The position numbers and the translations under genes are program-made. A stretch of DNA of 64,000 nt, taken from contig JAFRSD010000009.1 of assembly GCA_017427775.1 (NCBI GenBank), positions 124,001-188,000 on the forward strand. The letters run 5' to 3'. The notes beneath the pieces are model-generated. The model was not told the origin of the DNA. It saw only the letters and a list, made by a program, of their open reading frames with translations, and did not search any database. This DNA is from Lachnospiraceae bacterium. Its GTDB lineage: Bacteria; Bacillota; Clostridia; Lachnospirales; Lachnospiraceae. This document shows, one piece after another, positions 25,609 to 34,423 of the stretch; the first letter of the stretch is position 1; each line of letters starts with the position of its first letter.

Positions 25609-27207
25609 TTATTTCTCCAGAAGCAGTACATTGAAGGAGAGAGGTTTAACGTGCGTCTTCAGGACGCCGGCCTTAACGGCTGCCTCAGGATTGGCCTTCG
25701 GCACGAAGAGCTCGTCGTTACCGAAGCGGCTCTTGAGATCCGGGTCGTCGGTTGCAATCTCGAGGTGCGTGCATTTGTTGTAACCGCTGAAGCCCTTTAC
25801 GTCAAGATTCAGAGCGTAATCGTCTTTCTCGTTACGGTTGATGACAAATACGGCAAGACGGTTGTTCTCCTGATCCCATGCGCATGCGCTGTCGATGTAG
25901 TTGAGACCCTGCTTGCCGGTGTACTGTGACGTGTCGTCAATCGCATAGCCGGGAATGTCAAAGGTCTCGCTGTCAACGCTAACCTGCATGGAAGTACCCT
26001 TCGCGTAATTGAGCATCGACATGAATGCGTAGTGCGAAGCGGAACGCCATACATGATCATGGTTGGAGGAGCAGAGTGCTCCGAGTCCGCCGGTCATGCA
26101 GCCGATCTTAACGCGGTCCGCGTGACGAAGAAGCGCCAGCTGAATGGATGCCATGGAGAGCATATGGATGCGGTCTCCGCCGGGCCACTCGCGGTCGGGC
26201 ATCTTGTCCGGATCGTGAAGGATGTATTTGCGCTCCGGATTGAAACGGTAGTGGGAGCGGGTCATGTTGTAACGTCCCCAGCCCGGATTGAGCGGAGCGT
26301 TCGGACGGATCATTCCGCCGTACTCGTCGAAGGAGATCATGATCTTCTTCGGGGAGCGATGCTTGCTCTGTACATAGTCGCACATCGCGGTGATTGTGTT
26401 GATGAAGTCTTCATAGTATTCGGCGCCGCCGAGAAGGGAGAGAGTGTCTCCGGGAGGCGCTGCGTGATAGTGATGTACGGACAGGTAATCTACGGCATCG
26501 TAGCATACGTCAAGTGCCTTTTCGTCCCATTCCGGAAAATGTTCCATGAACGGAGCGGAGGAGCCGCATACGCCGACTTTGATTGAAGCATCGATCCACT
26601 TCATCGCCTTTGCCGTCTCATTGACCATAACGCCGTAGCCAAACGGATCCTTGTCCCAGGAACCGAGCTGCCAGGGACCGTCCATCTCGTTGCCGAGGTA
26701 CCAGGTCTTAACGCCGTAGGGCTTCTCATGGCCGTTCTTGCGGCGCAGGTCGGACCAGTAGGTGCCGCCTTCGTGGTTCGTATATTCGATCAGGTCCATT
26801 GCATCCTGCGTGCGTCCGGTACCCATGTTAACCGTATAGAGGGGCTCGGTGCCGATCTTCTCGGCCCACTGCAGATATTCGTCGTGGCCGACTTCGTTCG
26901 TGATGTACTGATACCAGGCGGGGTCCAGATGAACCTTGCGCTCGGACTTCGGTCCGATGGAATCCTTCCACTGCCATGCAGAAACAAAGTTTCCGCCGGG
27001 AAGTCTTACCGCCGGAAGGCCGGTCGCCTTCAGTGCGTTGATGACATCGGTACGGAAGCCCTGCTCGTCGGCAGTCGGATGCTTCGGATTGTACATCGTG
27101 CCGTTAACCATTGTTCCGATCGGCTCAAGAAATGCCGAGAACAACTGGTTGCTGATTTCACCGATTGCAAACCCCGGATGCACGGTGATAGTTGCCTTTT
27201 TACCCAT
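25609..27207 (-). CDS. abfA: GH51 alpha-N-arabinofuranosidase (intracellular)
   Basis: 532 residues. It removes arabinofuranosyl side groups from arabinoxylan fragments. The acid/base is Glu174 in WYLGNEMDG and the nucleophile is Glu295 in ISFDEYGG; LRLPGG-like VRLPGGNF and the family C-terminal beta domain are present. There is no signal peptide, so it works on imported oligosaccharides together with GH10, GH120 and GH3. AGGAGGAAAG precedes the start. The MATE gene lies 79 bp upstream on the same strand and the two probably share a transcript. Confidence 0.95.
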   Translation of the reverse strand: MGKKATITVHPGFAIGEISNQLFSAFLEPIGTMVNGTMYNPKHPTADEQGFRTDVINALKATGLPAVRLPGGNFVSAWQWKDSIGPKSERKVHLDPAWYQYITNEVGHDEYLQWAEKIGTEPLYTVNMGTGRTQDAMDLIEYTNHEGGTYWSDLRRKNGHEKPYGVKTWYLGNEMDGPWQLGSWDKDPFGYGVMVNETAKAMKWIDASIKVGVCGSSAPFMEHFPEWDEKALDVCYDAVDYLSVHHYHAAPPGDTLSLLGGAEYYEDFINTITAMCDYVQSKHRSPKKIMISFDEYGGMIRPNAPLNPGWGRYNMTRSHYRFNPERKYILHDPDKMPDREWPGGDRIHMLSMASIQLALLRHADRVKIGCMTGGLGALCSSNHDHVWRSASHYAFMSMLNYAKGTSMQVSVDSETFDIPGYAIDDTSQYTGKQGLNYIDSACAWDQENNRLAVFVINRNEKDDYALNLDVKGFSGYNKCTHLEIATDDPDLKSRFGNDELFVPKANPEAAVKAGVLKTHVKPLSFNVLLLEK

Positions 27208-27286
27208 AAATCTTTCCTCCTGAACATATTACGCCGGATCGGGTCCGGCTTCGGCATGCGCGGCCATGAAGGCTGCCCGGATGCCT

Positions 27287-28864
27287 TTATTTCGTACCGG
27301 TACTGGTACCGGTGGAAATTCGTTTGATCCATTTTTCGCTCTTTAAGCGGAAATAGCACCAGATTGCTTTGATAATCTGGTCGGACTTGAGACAGATATA
27401 AATCCAGAACGGATCCAGGTGCAGCACGAAGCCCGCCAGGATTCCGAGCGGAAGAGCGATTGCCCAAAGGAAAATGTTATCCATGAGCATAAGCATCTTC
27501 GTATCGCCGCCGCCCCGGAGCACGCCCTTTGTCATAATGCTGTTGGTGGCCTGAAAGATCAGAATGATACTGATCGCGATCATAAGCTGGTTTGCGAGGT
27601 TCTTGGTGTTCGCGCTGACGTCGTAGCCGCCGATGACGGGATTCTTGATGATCAGGATAATACCCGCCGCGAGAAGTCCTAATGCGATGCCGAGACCGAA
27701 GAACATCCAGCCCTGTTTCATCGTCTTCTTCTTGTCGCCCTGGCCGAGTGTCTGGCCGGTCACGATCGCGCCTGCCTGGCATACGCCCTGGATGCCGACC
27801 GTACTCATCTGCTGGGTTACGGCCGTGATGGAGTTGGCCGAAGTGAACTCGGAACCGAGACGTCCGATCACCATCGCGACGGAGTTGTTTCCGAGTGCGA
27901 GAATACCGTCGCTGATCAGTACCGGAATACTGATGCGGATGTACTCTCTGAGAAGTGAGCCGGTCTTCATGAACATATCTTTGATCCGGAAGCGGATCCG
28001 TTTATCGACAACAAGCAGATAACCGACGATCATCACGGCTTCAAACACACGCGCGATCAGCGTGCCGAGTGCGGCGCCTTTAACCTCCATACGCGGAGCA
28101 CCGAAATGACCGAAGATAAATGCGTAGTTTCCGAGCAGGTTTACGAACAGTGCGCCGATTGAAACGAAGAGCGGGAACAATGCCTGTCCGACGCTTCGAA
28201 GGACGATGGTAACCGTGAGGGAAGTCCCCAGGAAGAAATAAGTGATGACCGAATACCGAAGATAATCGGCACCGCGTCGGATGATCTCAAGGTTGTTCGC
28301 ATTTTCCGCGATGGTCTTATCGAGGTCTGCTGCGGCAACGGTCGAAAGGTCAACCTGCTTCTTCGCGTACATCTGCATGATCGTCTCGGGCATGATCACC
28401 GTCACAACCGCGAAGATTGTGGCAAGGAGCAGGGTGAGACGAAGCATCAGGCATACCGTCTGCTTAAGAGCGGTCGAAGCGGCAGTCTTTTCATCAGCGT
28501 AGGAACTGCCGTCAAGGGAAATCATGATGGCGTCGTCAGGCTGCCGCTGCTTCATTCCCCAGTACCGCGATACAAGTACCGAGGCACCCATTCCGAGACC
28601 CATACAGAAGATGTGGTAGATTCCGATAAAAGTATTCGAGAGCGATACGGCAGAAAGAGACTGTTCGCTGGCAAGCTCCGCCGCAGTTTTTCCGAGCGCG
28701 CCTACCGTTACGCTGTCATAAACGCTGCCCGAGCTTCCGATGCTTCCGACCATGATCGTATCGAGCATGTTAACGCCGACGGCGATCAGGCTCTGCAGCG
28801 CGATCGGAATGGCAAGTATTAAAACCTTTTTATAAAAGGCGGGATCTTTTTGGAAGAGTTTCAT
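27287..28864 (-). CDS. MATE family efflux transporter
   Basis: 525 residues with about twelve hydrophobic helices in two homologous halves, as in MATE (multidrug and toxin extrusion) cation antiporters. The opening KKVLILAIPIALQSLIAVGVNMLDTIMVG is family-typical. Residues about 60-85 and 128-145 carry insertions (loops) that make it longer than the usual 450 residues. The substrate is unknown. It appears to be the first gene of a two-gene unit with the GH51 arabinofuranosidase, an unusual partner that might reflect export of a toxic plant compound released from hemicellulose (speculative). AAAGGATG precedes ATG. Confidence 0.92.
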   Translation of the reverse strand: MKLFQKDPAFYKKVLILAIPIALQSLIAVGVNMLDTIMVGSIGSSGSVYDSVTVGALGKTAAELASEQSLSAVSLSNTFIGIYHIFCMGLGMGASVLVSRYWGMKQRQPDDAIMISLDGSSYADEKTAASTALKQTVCLMLRLTLLLATIFAVVTVIMPETIMQMYAKKQVDLSTVAAADLDKTIAENANNLEIIRRGADYLRYSVITYFFLGTSLTVTIVLRSVGQALFPLFVSIGALFVNLLGNYAFIFGHFGAPRMEVKGAALGTLIARVFEAVMIVGYLLVVDKRIRFRIKDMFMKTGSLLREYIRISIPVLISDGILALGNNSVAMVIGRLGSEFTSANSITAVTQQMSTVGIQGVCQAGAIVTGQTLGQGDKKKTMKQGWMFFGLGIALGLLAAGIILIIKNPVIGGYDVSANTKNLANQLMIAISIILIFQATNSIMTKGVLRGGGDTKMLMLMDNIFLWAIALPLGILAGFVLHLDPFWIYICLKSDQIIKAIWCYFRLKSEKWIKRISTGTSTGTK

Positions 28865-28923
28865 GCGATTACATCCTTTTCTGACTGATCAGCCGGCATA
28901 GAGCACAAACCGGTTCAGAGTAG

Positions 28924-28952
28924 AGTATAACATTTCATTTTCCGTAAAACAA
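28924..28952 (-). promoter_or_regulatory. Promoter of the MATE-GH51 unit
   Basis: Minus strand: -35 TTGTTT (complement of 28947-28952), 17-bp spacer, -10 TATACT (complement of 28924-28929). Confidence 0.65.
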
Positions 28953-29011
28953 TCGAAAAATGGATAAAAAATTTAAAGTATTTTAGCTTTTTCGGGAGAA
29001 AATGTATTATA

Positions 29012-29064
29012 TTATCCGATTCGCCGACAGACTTATCCGATTCGCTCTTTGGAGGTTGTCCGAT
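29012..29064 (+). repeat. Three direct copies of TTRTCCGAT upstream of the GH10 promoter (candidate operator)
   Basis: TTATCCGATTCGC occurs at 29012-29024 and, identically, at 29033-29045, 21 bp apart. A third 9-bp copy, TTGTCCGAT (29056-29064), overlaps the -35 box. Two-turn spacing next to the -35 is what AraC-family activators use. No regulator gene lies close by. Confidence 0.65.
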
Positions 29065-29084
29065 AATCTCCTTTCTGCTATAAT
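29056..29084 (+). promoter_or_regulatory. Promoter of the GH10-SIMPL-GH3-P-loop operon
   Basis: TTGTCC (29056-29061), 17-bp spacer ending TGC, consensus TATAAT (29079-29084), 30 bases before the start codon. Confidence 0.8.
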
Positions 29085-29114
29085 AAAAAGAAAAATGCGC
29101 GAAAGGATTTATCC

Positions 29115-31196
29115 ATGGAGAAGACTGTATTGAAGGAAGTTTATCGGGATTATTTCAAGATCGGAACCGCTGTGGAACGCATCAATGAGCGGTTCACGAA
29201 GAACGAGATCGGAAACCCCGAGAAAGAGGCACTGATCGCCCGCGAGTTCTCGAGCATGACATGTGCGAACGAGCTGAAACCGGCATATAATATGGGATGG
29301 AACAGCCCCGAGGCGAAGGAGGACTACCTTCCGTTCGTGATCAATCCGAACGCGAAAGCTATGTTGGACTGGGCAAAGGCGAACGGCGTGAAGCTGCGCG
29401 GACACGTTATGGTATGGCACAGCCAGTGCGCGCAGGAAGCATTCTGCAAAGGCTATAAGCCGGTGACAATCCCGACCGATCCGGAGAAGCTGAAGGAAAA
29501 CCCCCGGCTTAAGTTTTTCGAGAAGCTGGATCCGGTCTGCTTTGTAGACCGTGACACGATGCTGAAGCGTTTGAAGAGCTACATCCGCTCTTTGGTAGAA
29601 TATATGTATCAGGCGGGCTACGCGACGACAATCTATGCGTGGGACGTTGTAAACGAGGCGATCGAGCTTGCCGACAAGACCGAGACCGGTCTTCGGAACA
29701 GCTACTGGTATCAGGTGATCGGCGACGATTTCATCTACTGGGCGTTCCGGTTCGCGAATGACGCCGTGGCGGACTATTCCGCACAATACGCGAAGGAATA
29801 CGGGATCGACGCAGGCGACAAAACTGCCCTGAAGGCGATTCAGCCCGTTTTATTCTATAATGACTACAATGAATGGCAGCCCGACAAGAAAGCCGCCATT
29901 ATCGCAAATCTGAAGCGTGAGGGACACGGTCACGGCAGCGTGATCGGAGAGGGACTTCTCGGCGGTATCGGCATGCAGGGACACATCTCCGACAACAACG
30001 ATATCGACGAGTACATTGCGGCGCTTCGCGAATACGATTCGATCGCTCCCGAGGTACACATCACGGAGCTTGATGTCAAATGCACCTGCACGAACATCAA
30101 CCGCGAATACTATCAGGCAGTGTTCTATAAGGAATTCTTTGAACGGCTGATCGCCGAGAGGAAGGCGGGCGTGAACCTGACGAGCGTTACGATCTGGGGA
30201 CTTACCGATGATAACTCCTGGATCCGCGGCGCAGACCCGCTGCTGTTCCGTAAGGACCTTTCGAAGAAGAAGGCATACGACGCTCTGATCTATGCCGTAA
30301 CGGGCGGAGACCTCGGCGAGCCGGAATATGTTGCAAGAGACATGTCGAAGAAGGTTTACGACTTCGAGACTCCCGCGGGCGAGGAGCCGAAGAAACCCGA
30401 TACATACGGCTTCAAGATGAAGGGCTTCGGCGAGTGTATCCTTACCGAAGAGAAGGTTCACGGCGGAAAGACCGCTTTGACGACGACGCCCCGCTTTGCC
30501 GACTGGATGGGAATCACGTGCGACATTTCCGATTTCCTCGGCCAGACGATCCGGATCGATGCGTGGGTATACAGTGAGGCGAAGGAGATCAGACTCGGTC
30601 TTGATATCGAGGACGTATTCCCGGTGATCGCGACCGTGGAGGGCGGCAGCGAGTGGAAGAAGATTTCCGCTTCCTATAAGGTTCCGTCAGACCGTCATTC
30701 GATCCGCCTGTTCTTCAGCACGAAGGACGAGAATCCGGGTCATGTGAGCCCGCTCTTTATCGATGACGTAACGATCGAACTGATCGGCCAGAAGGAAAGC
30801 TTCGAGGAGGAGACCAATATCGCGGCGATCCGCGGCGCCGGTCATCTGCCGTTCCTGTTCGTTACGGACAAAGAGTCCGTGGACGGCAAAGGACATTCGC
30901 TCTGCGTAACAAGACAGGAGAAGGATGCAACCGTCAAACTCGACGTGAGCGCTTATATCGGCTATACGGCGGATGTTACCATGTATGTTAAGACTGCCGA
31001 TCATGAGATTCGAGCAGGACTTGACGGTACGGAACCCGTAGTACTGGCAAAAGTAAGTTCTACTGGAGTAGAATGGAACAAGATCGAAATGCGCGTGACG
31101 ATTCCGGATACGTTGTTGTCGGCAGAGTTGTTCATTGAGACCGACGGAAACGCGGATTTCTTCGTAGATGACGTATTTATCCGTCCCGTAAAGTAA
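29115..31196 (+). CDS. Cytoplasmic GH10 xylanase with two C-terminal CBM-like domains
   Basis: 693 residues. GH10 catalytic domain at residues 5-398: acid/base Glu181 in WDVVNEAI, nucleophile Glu318 in HITELDV, and WGLTDDNSWI near the C-terminal edge of the barrel. Two beta-sandwich modules of the CBM4/9/22 kind follow (about 412-558 and 561-693), each ending with a FIDDV/FVDDV calcium-site-like motif. There is no signal peptide, so it is predicted to stay inside and cut imported xylo-oligosaccharides, although CBMs are usually on secreted enzymes. First gene of an operon with SIMPL, GH3 and P-loop genes. AAAGG precedes ATG. The catalytic domain is clearly different from the secreted GH10 at 16.7 kb. 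Confidence 0.93.
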   Translation: MEKTVLKEVYRDYFKIGTAVERINERFTKNEIGNPEKEALIAREFSSMTCANELKPAYNMGWNSPEAKEDYLPFVINPNAKAMLDWAKANGVKLRGHVMVWHSQCAQEAFCKGYKPVTIPTDPEKLKENPRLKFFEKLDPVCFVDRDTMLKRLKSYIRSLVEYMYQAGYATTIYAWDVVNEAIELADKTETGLRNSYWYQVIGDDFIYWAFRFANDAVADYSAQYAKEYGIDAGDKTALKAIQPVLFYNDYNEWQPDKKAAIIANLKREGHGHGSVIGEGLLGGIGMQGHISDNNDIDEYIAALREYDSIAPEVHITELDVKCTCTNINREYYQAVFYKEFFERLIAERKAGVNLTSVTIWGLTDDNSWIRGADPLLFRKDLSKKKAYDALIYAVTGGDLGEPEYVARDMSKKVYDFETPAGEEPKKPDTYGFKMKGFGECILTEEKVHGGKTALTTTPRFADWMGITCDISDFLGQTIRIDAWVYSEAKEIRLGLDIEDVFPVIATVEGGSEWKKISASYKVPSDRHSIRLFFSTKDENPGHVSPLFIDDVTIELIGQKESFEEETNIAAIRGAGHLPFLFVTDKESVDGKGHSLCVTRQEKDATVKLDVSAYIGYTADVTMYVKTADHEIRAGLDGTEPVVLAKVSSTGVEWNKIEMRVTIPDTLLSAELFIETDGNADFFVDDVFIRPVK

Positions 31197-31220
31197 GATT
31201 ATTGAAGTTTGCAGTTTCAT

Positions 31221-31246
31221 TTGCCGGCATCTTGCGGTGCCGGCAA
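31221..31246 (+). other. Intercistronic hairpin
   Basis: TTGCCGGCA (31221-31229) pairs perfectly with TGCCGGCAA (31238-31246). No T-run follows. It may protect or process the mRNA between the GH10 and SIMPL genes. Confidence 0.5.
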
Positions 31247-31272
31247 TGCTTGCGATTAGAAAGGAGTAAACC

Positions 31273-31932
31273 ATGCGTGAGATGAAAGTTACCGGAGTGG
31301 GAAGACTTGCGGTGAAGCCGGACCGGATCCGCCTGATGATGAATCTGTCGGATACGAAGAAGGATTATGAAAATGCTTTGGAAGCGTCTTCCGAAATGAG
31401 CGGAAAGCTGCAGAAGGTATTTGCCGGATGCGGATTTCAGGAGGATGACCTGAAGACGGTTCATTTTTCGGTGGACGCATATTACGAAGGCTACAGCGAT
31501 AAGAACGGAAACTGGAAGCAGCGGTTCAAGGGCTACCGGTTTGAGCAGTCCTTAAAGATCGAGTTCCCTTCGGATAACGAACGGCTCGGGAAAGTGCTTT
31601 ATGCGCTTGTTAGGAGCGGCGTGAAGACGGAATTCCGGATCCAGTATACCGTTGCGGATCTGGAAAAGTGCCGCAATGAACTGCTCGGAAAAGCGGTTTC
31701 CGACGCAAAGGAGAAGGCCGCGGTGCTTGCGGCGGCAAGCAATGTGAAGCTCGGCGATATCGCACGGATCGATTATTCCTTCGGCAACGCGGATATCTGC
31801 TCGGAGCCGGTGATGCTTCGCAGCATGCAGATGGACTGCCAGGCGAAAGAGAGTGCAGGCTACGGATTCAATATGGTCGCGGATGACATCCAGGTGGATG
31901 ACAGAGTGACGATCTGTTTTGAGATTCAGTAG
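31273..31932 (+). CDS. SIMPL domain (DUF541) protein
   Basis: 219 residues spanning a single SIMPL domain (VTGVGRLAVKPDRIRLMMNL at the start; the C-terminal part includes YGFNMVADDIQVDDRVTICFE). The family includes E. coli YggE and is linked to stress and signalling; the biochemical role is unclear. Most members have a signal peptide, but this one has none and should be cytoplasmic. It lies between GH10 and GH3 with 76 and 23 bp gaps and good Shine-Dalgarno sequences (GAAAGGAG), so it is part of the xylan operon. Confidence 0.85.
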   Translation: MREMKVTGVGRLAVKPDRIRLMMNLSDTKKDYENALEASSEMSGKLQKVFAGCGFQEDDLKTVHFSVDAYYEGYSDKNGNWKQRFKGYRFEQSLKIEFPSDNERLGKVLYALVRSGVKTEFRIQYTVADLEKCRNELLGKAVSDAKEKAAVLAAASNVKLGDIARIDYSFGNADICSEPVMLRSMQMDCQAKESAGYGFNMVADDIQVDDRVTICFEIQ

Positions 31933-31955
31933 GCAAATATAAGGAGGATTTTAGA

Positions 31956-34400
31956 ATGGACAGATGGGCGAGAGCGAAGTATTGCCCGATTCTCCCGGTG
32001 GGAGAGAACGGAACGTTTGTAACGGGAAGCGCGGAACACAGAGAGCTTTCCAAAAAAGCAGCCAGAGACGGCATGGTGCTTCTTGAGAACAACGGAGCGC
32101 TGCCGCTTCGTAAAGGAGCCAAGATCGCGCTCCTCGGCAAAGGAACCTTTGATTATGTGCGCGGAGGAGGCGGAAGCGGCGACGTATATTGCGCATATTC
32201 GAAGAATATCTATGACGGCTTCAAGGAAGTCGGCGGACATGAGATTTTTGAGCCGCTTTGCGACTTCTACCGTGAATATGTCAAAAAGCAGTATGCGGAG
32301 GGTTACGCGCCGGGTATGACGATCGAGCCCGAGGTACCGGACAGACTGCTGCAGGAGGCGTCCTCATTTGCCGATATCGCAGTTGTGTCAATCAGCCGTT
32401 TCAGCGGCGAGGGCTGGGACCGCTCGGAGATTTCCTTCTACGAGGACGAGGTCAATCCGTGGATCATCGGACAGGATGACACGGAGTCGTTTGAGAACCT
32501 CTGCATCCCGATGAACGAACTTTCGGCGAAGATCTTCCCGCGCAGGGACTTCTATCTTTCCGACGCGGAAGCAAAGATGATCGCGCTTGCGAGAAAGACA
32601 TTCCCGACCGTAGTCGTTCTTCTGAATGTCGGCGGCATGATGGACCTCAGCTTCCTGCGGAAGGATGAGATCGATGCGGCGCTGTACCTGTGGTCTCCCG
32701 GTATGGAGGGCGGTACGGCGGCAGCGGAGCTTCTTTGCGGAATTGCCAATCCTTGCGGCAAACTGCCTGATACGTTCGCGGATTCGCTGGACGCTTATCC
32801 GTCGACGGCAACGTTCCACGAGAGCGGCCGTTATGTGCCTTATGATGAAGATATCTATGTCGGCTACCGTTACTTTGAAACGGTTCCCGGAGCGGCAGAG
32901 CATGTAGTGTATCCGTTCGGCTACGGTCTCTCTTACACGACGTTTGCAATACGGGAAGCCGGAACCGTGATCGAGGATGATACCGTTACGGTTTCCGTGT
33001 TCGTGAAGAACACCGGAAGCGTGGCGGGACGCGAGATCCTGCAGCTTTATGTCGAGGCGCCGCAGGGGAAACTCGGCAAAGCGGGACGGAGCCTGATCGC
33101 ATTTGCCAAGACGCAGGAACTGAAGCCCGGCGACGAGGAACTGCTTACGTTGAAAGCACCGGTACAGTCGTTTGCAAGCTTCGACGATCTCGGAAAGATC
33201 GCGGCAGACTGTTTCGTTCTGGAAGCAGGCACCTATCGTTTCGCGCTCGGCACCTCCGTACGTGATGTGATCGTTCTTGAAAAGACTTTGACGATCGAGA
33301 AGGACCGCATTACCGAACGGCTTTCCGACCGTCTTGCACCGACCTCTCTGGCAGAAAGACTTTGCGCTGACGGAACGAAGGAAGCGCTTCCGACGGGTGA
33401 GCCGTACGACTCCGATTATGACGCGATCGGGCGGGTTGCAAAAGGCGCGGATTCGGGGTATACTCCTTATGTGAGATCCCGTGAGCAGCATCTTATCAAC
33501 CGTCCTTACCGCGAAGGTATCACGCTCCCGAAGGAGATGGGCGGCAAAGGAACAATGGAAGGTTTCCTTTTCGCTTTGACGGACGATGAGCTGATTCATC
33601 TGCTCGGCGGACAACCCAATACGGGTATGGCGAACACGTTCGGCATGGGTAACCTGCCCGAGGCGGGAATCCCGTCGTTTATGACTGCGGACGGACCTGC
33701 GGGCGTGCGTCTCGGCGCGTACTGCGGCGTATATACGACCTGCTGGCCGTGTGCGACGCTTCTTGCATCCACCTGGGACGAGCAGCTTTTAAACCGCATC
33801 GGCGCGGCAGCAGGCGCGGAGTTAAAGGAAAGCAACATCTATATGTGGCTTGCTCCGGCGGTAAATATTCACCGGAATCCGATGTGCGGACGTAACTTCG
33901 AGTATTTCTCCGAGGATCCGCTTCTTGCCGGTAAGCTGGCAGCAGCCGAGGTACGCGGAATCCAGACGAACAAGGTCGCAGCGACCATAAAGCATTTTGC
34001 CTGCAACAACAAGGAAACGAACCGTATCTACTGTGACGCGAGAGTATCCAAGCGGGCACTTCGTGAGATTTATCTCAAAGTATTTGAGATCATCGTGAAA
34101 GAAGCGGATCCGTGGTGCGTGATGAGTTCCTACAACCTGATCAATGGGCGCAGATGCTCGGAGTCGGAGGAACTGCTGACCGGAATCCTCCGGGACGAAT
34201 GGGGCTTTAACGGCCTCGTGATGACCGACTGGTGGAACCGCGGCGAGCATTATAAGGAAGTGCTTGCGGGCAATGACGTGAAGATGCCGGCGGGCTTCCC
34301 GGACCGTCTCCGTAAAGCAATGGAGATCGGTGTGCTGAAGCGTGAAGACCTGCTTCGAAGCGCAAAACGGCTGATCGAACTGTTCCTCAGATTTGAATAG
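31956..34400 (+). CDS. GH3 beta-glycosidase with permuted domain order
   Basis: 814 residues. The usual GH3 order is reversed. The C-terminal alpha/beta sandwich domain comes first (about residues 20-300, VVVLLNVGGMMDL, LWSPGMEGGTAAAELLCG), then a fibronectin-III-like domain (about 325-440). The catalytic TIM barrel is last (about 520-800), with the nucleophile Asp758 in GLVMTDWW and KHFACNNKE with RxxxEIYL-type motifs. This order is known from Ruminococcus albus and Butyrivibrio beta-glucosidases. There is no signal peptide. Given its operon with GH10, beta-xylosidase or beta-glucosidase activity on imported oligosaccharides is likely; sequence alone does not decide. AGGAGG precedes ATG. Confidence 0.93.
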   Translation: MDRWARAKYCPILPVGENGTFVTGSAEHRELSKKAARDGMVLLENNGALPLRKGAKIALLGKGTFDYVRGGGGSGDVYCAYSKNIYDGFKEVGGHEIFEPLCDFYREYVKKQYAEGYAPGMTIEPEVPDRLLQEASSFADIAVVSISRFSGEGWDRSEISFYEDEVNPWIIGQDDTESFENLCIPMNELSAKIFPRRDFYLSDAEAKMIALARKTFPTVVVLLNVGGMMDLSFLRKDEIDAALYLWSPGMEGGTAAAELLCGIANPCGKLPDTFADSLDAYPSTATFHESGRYVPYDEDIYVGYRYFETVPGAAEHVVYPFGYGLSYTTFAIREAGTVIEDDTVTVSVFVKNTGSVAGREILQLYVEAPQGKLGKAGRSLIAFAKTQELKPGDEELLTLKAPVQSFASFDDLGKIAADCFVLEAGTYRFALGTSVRDVIVLEKTLTIEKDRITERLSDRLAPTSLAERLCADGTKEALPTGEPYDSDYDAIGRVAKGADSGYTPYVRSREQHLINRPYREGITLPKEMGGKGTMEGFLFALTDDELIHLLGGQPNTGMANTFGMGNLPEAGIPSFMTADGPAGVRLGAYCGVYTTCWPCATLLASTWDEQLLNRIGAAAGAELKESNIYMWLAPAVNIHRNPMCGRNFEYFSEDPLLAGKLAAAEVRGIQTNKVAATIKHFACNNKETNRIYCDARVSKRALREIYLKVFEIIVKEADPWCVMSSYNLINGRRCSESEELLTGILRDEWGFNGLVMTDWWNRGEHYKEVLAGNDVKMPAGFPDRLRKAMEIGVLKREDLLRSAKRLIELFLRFE

Positions 34401-34423
34401 TATTGAAACCGGAGGTATCGGCA

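Noticed and set aside
27232-27248. GC-rich hairpin between the MATE and GH51 genes as a terminator
   Set aside because: GCCGGA/TCCGGC with 5-base loop is present, but no T-run follows on the minus strand, so read-through to GH51 is more likely.
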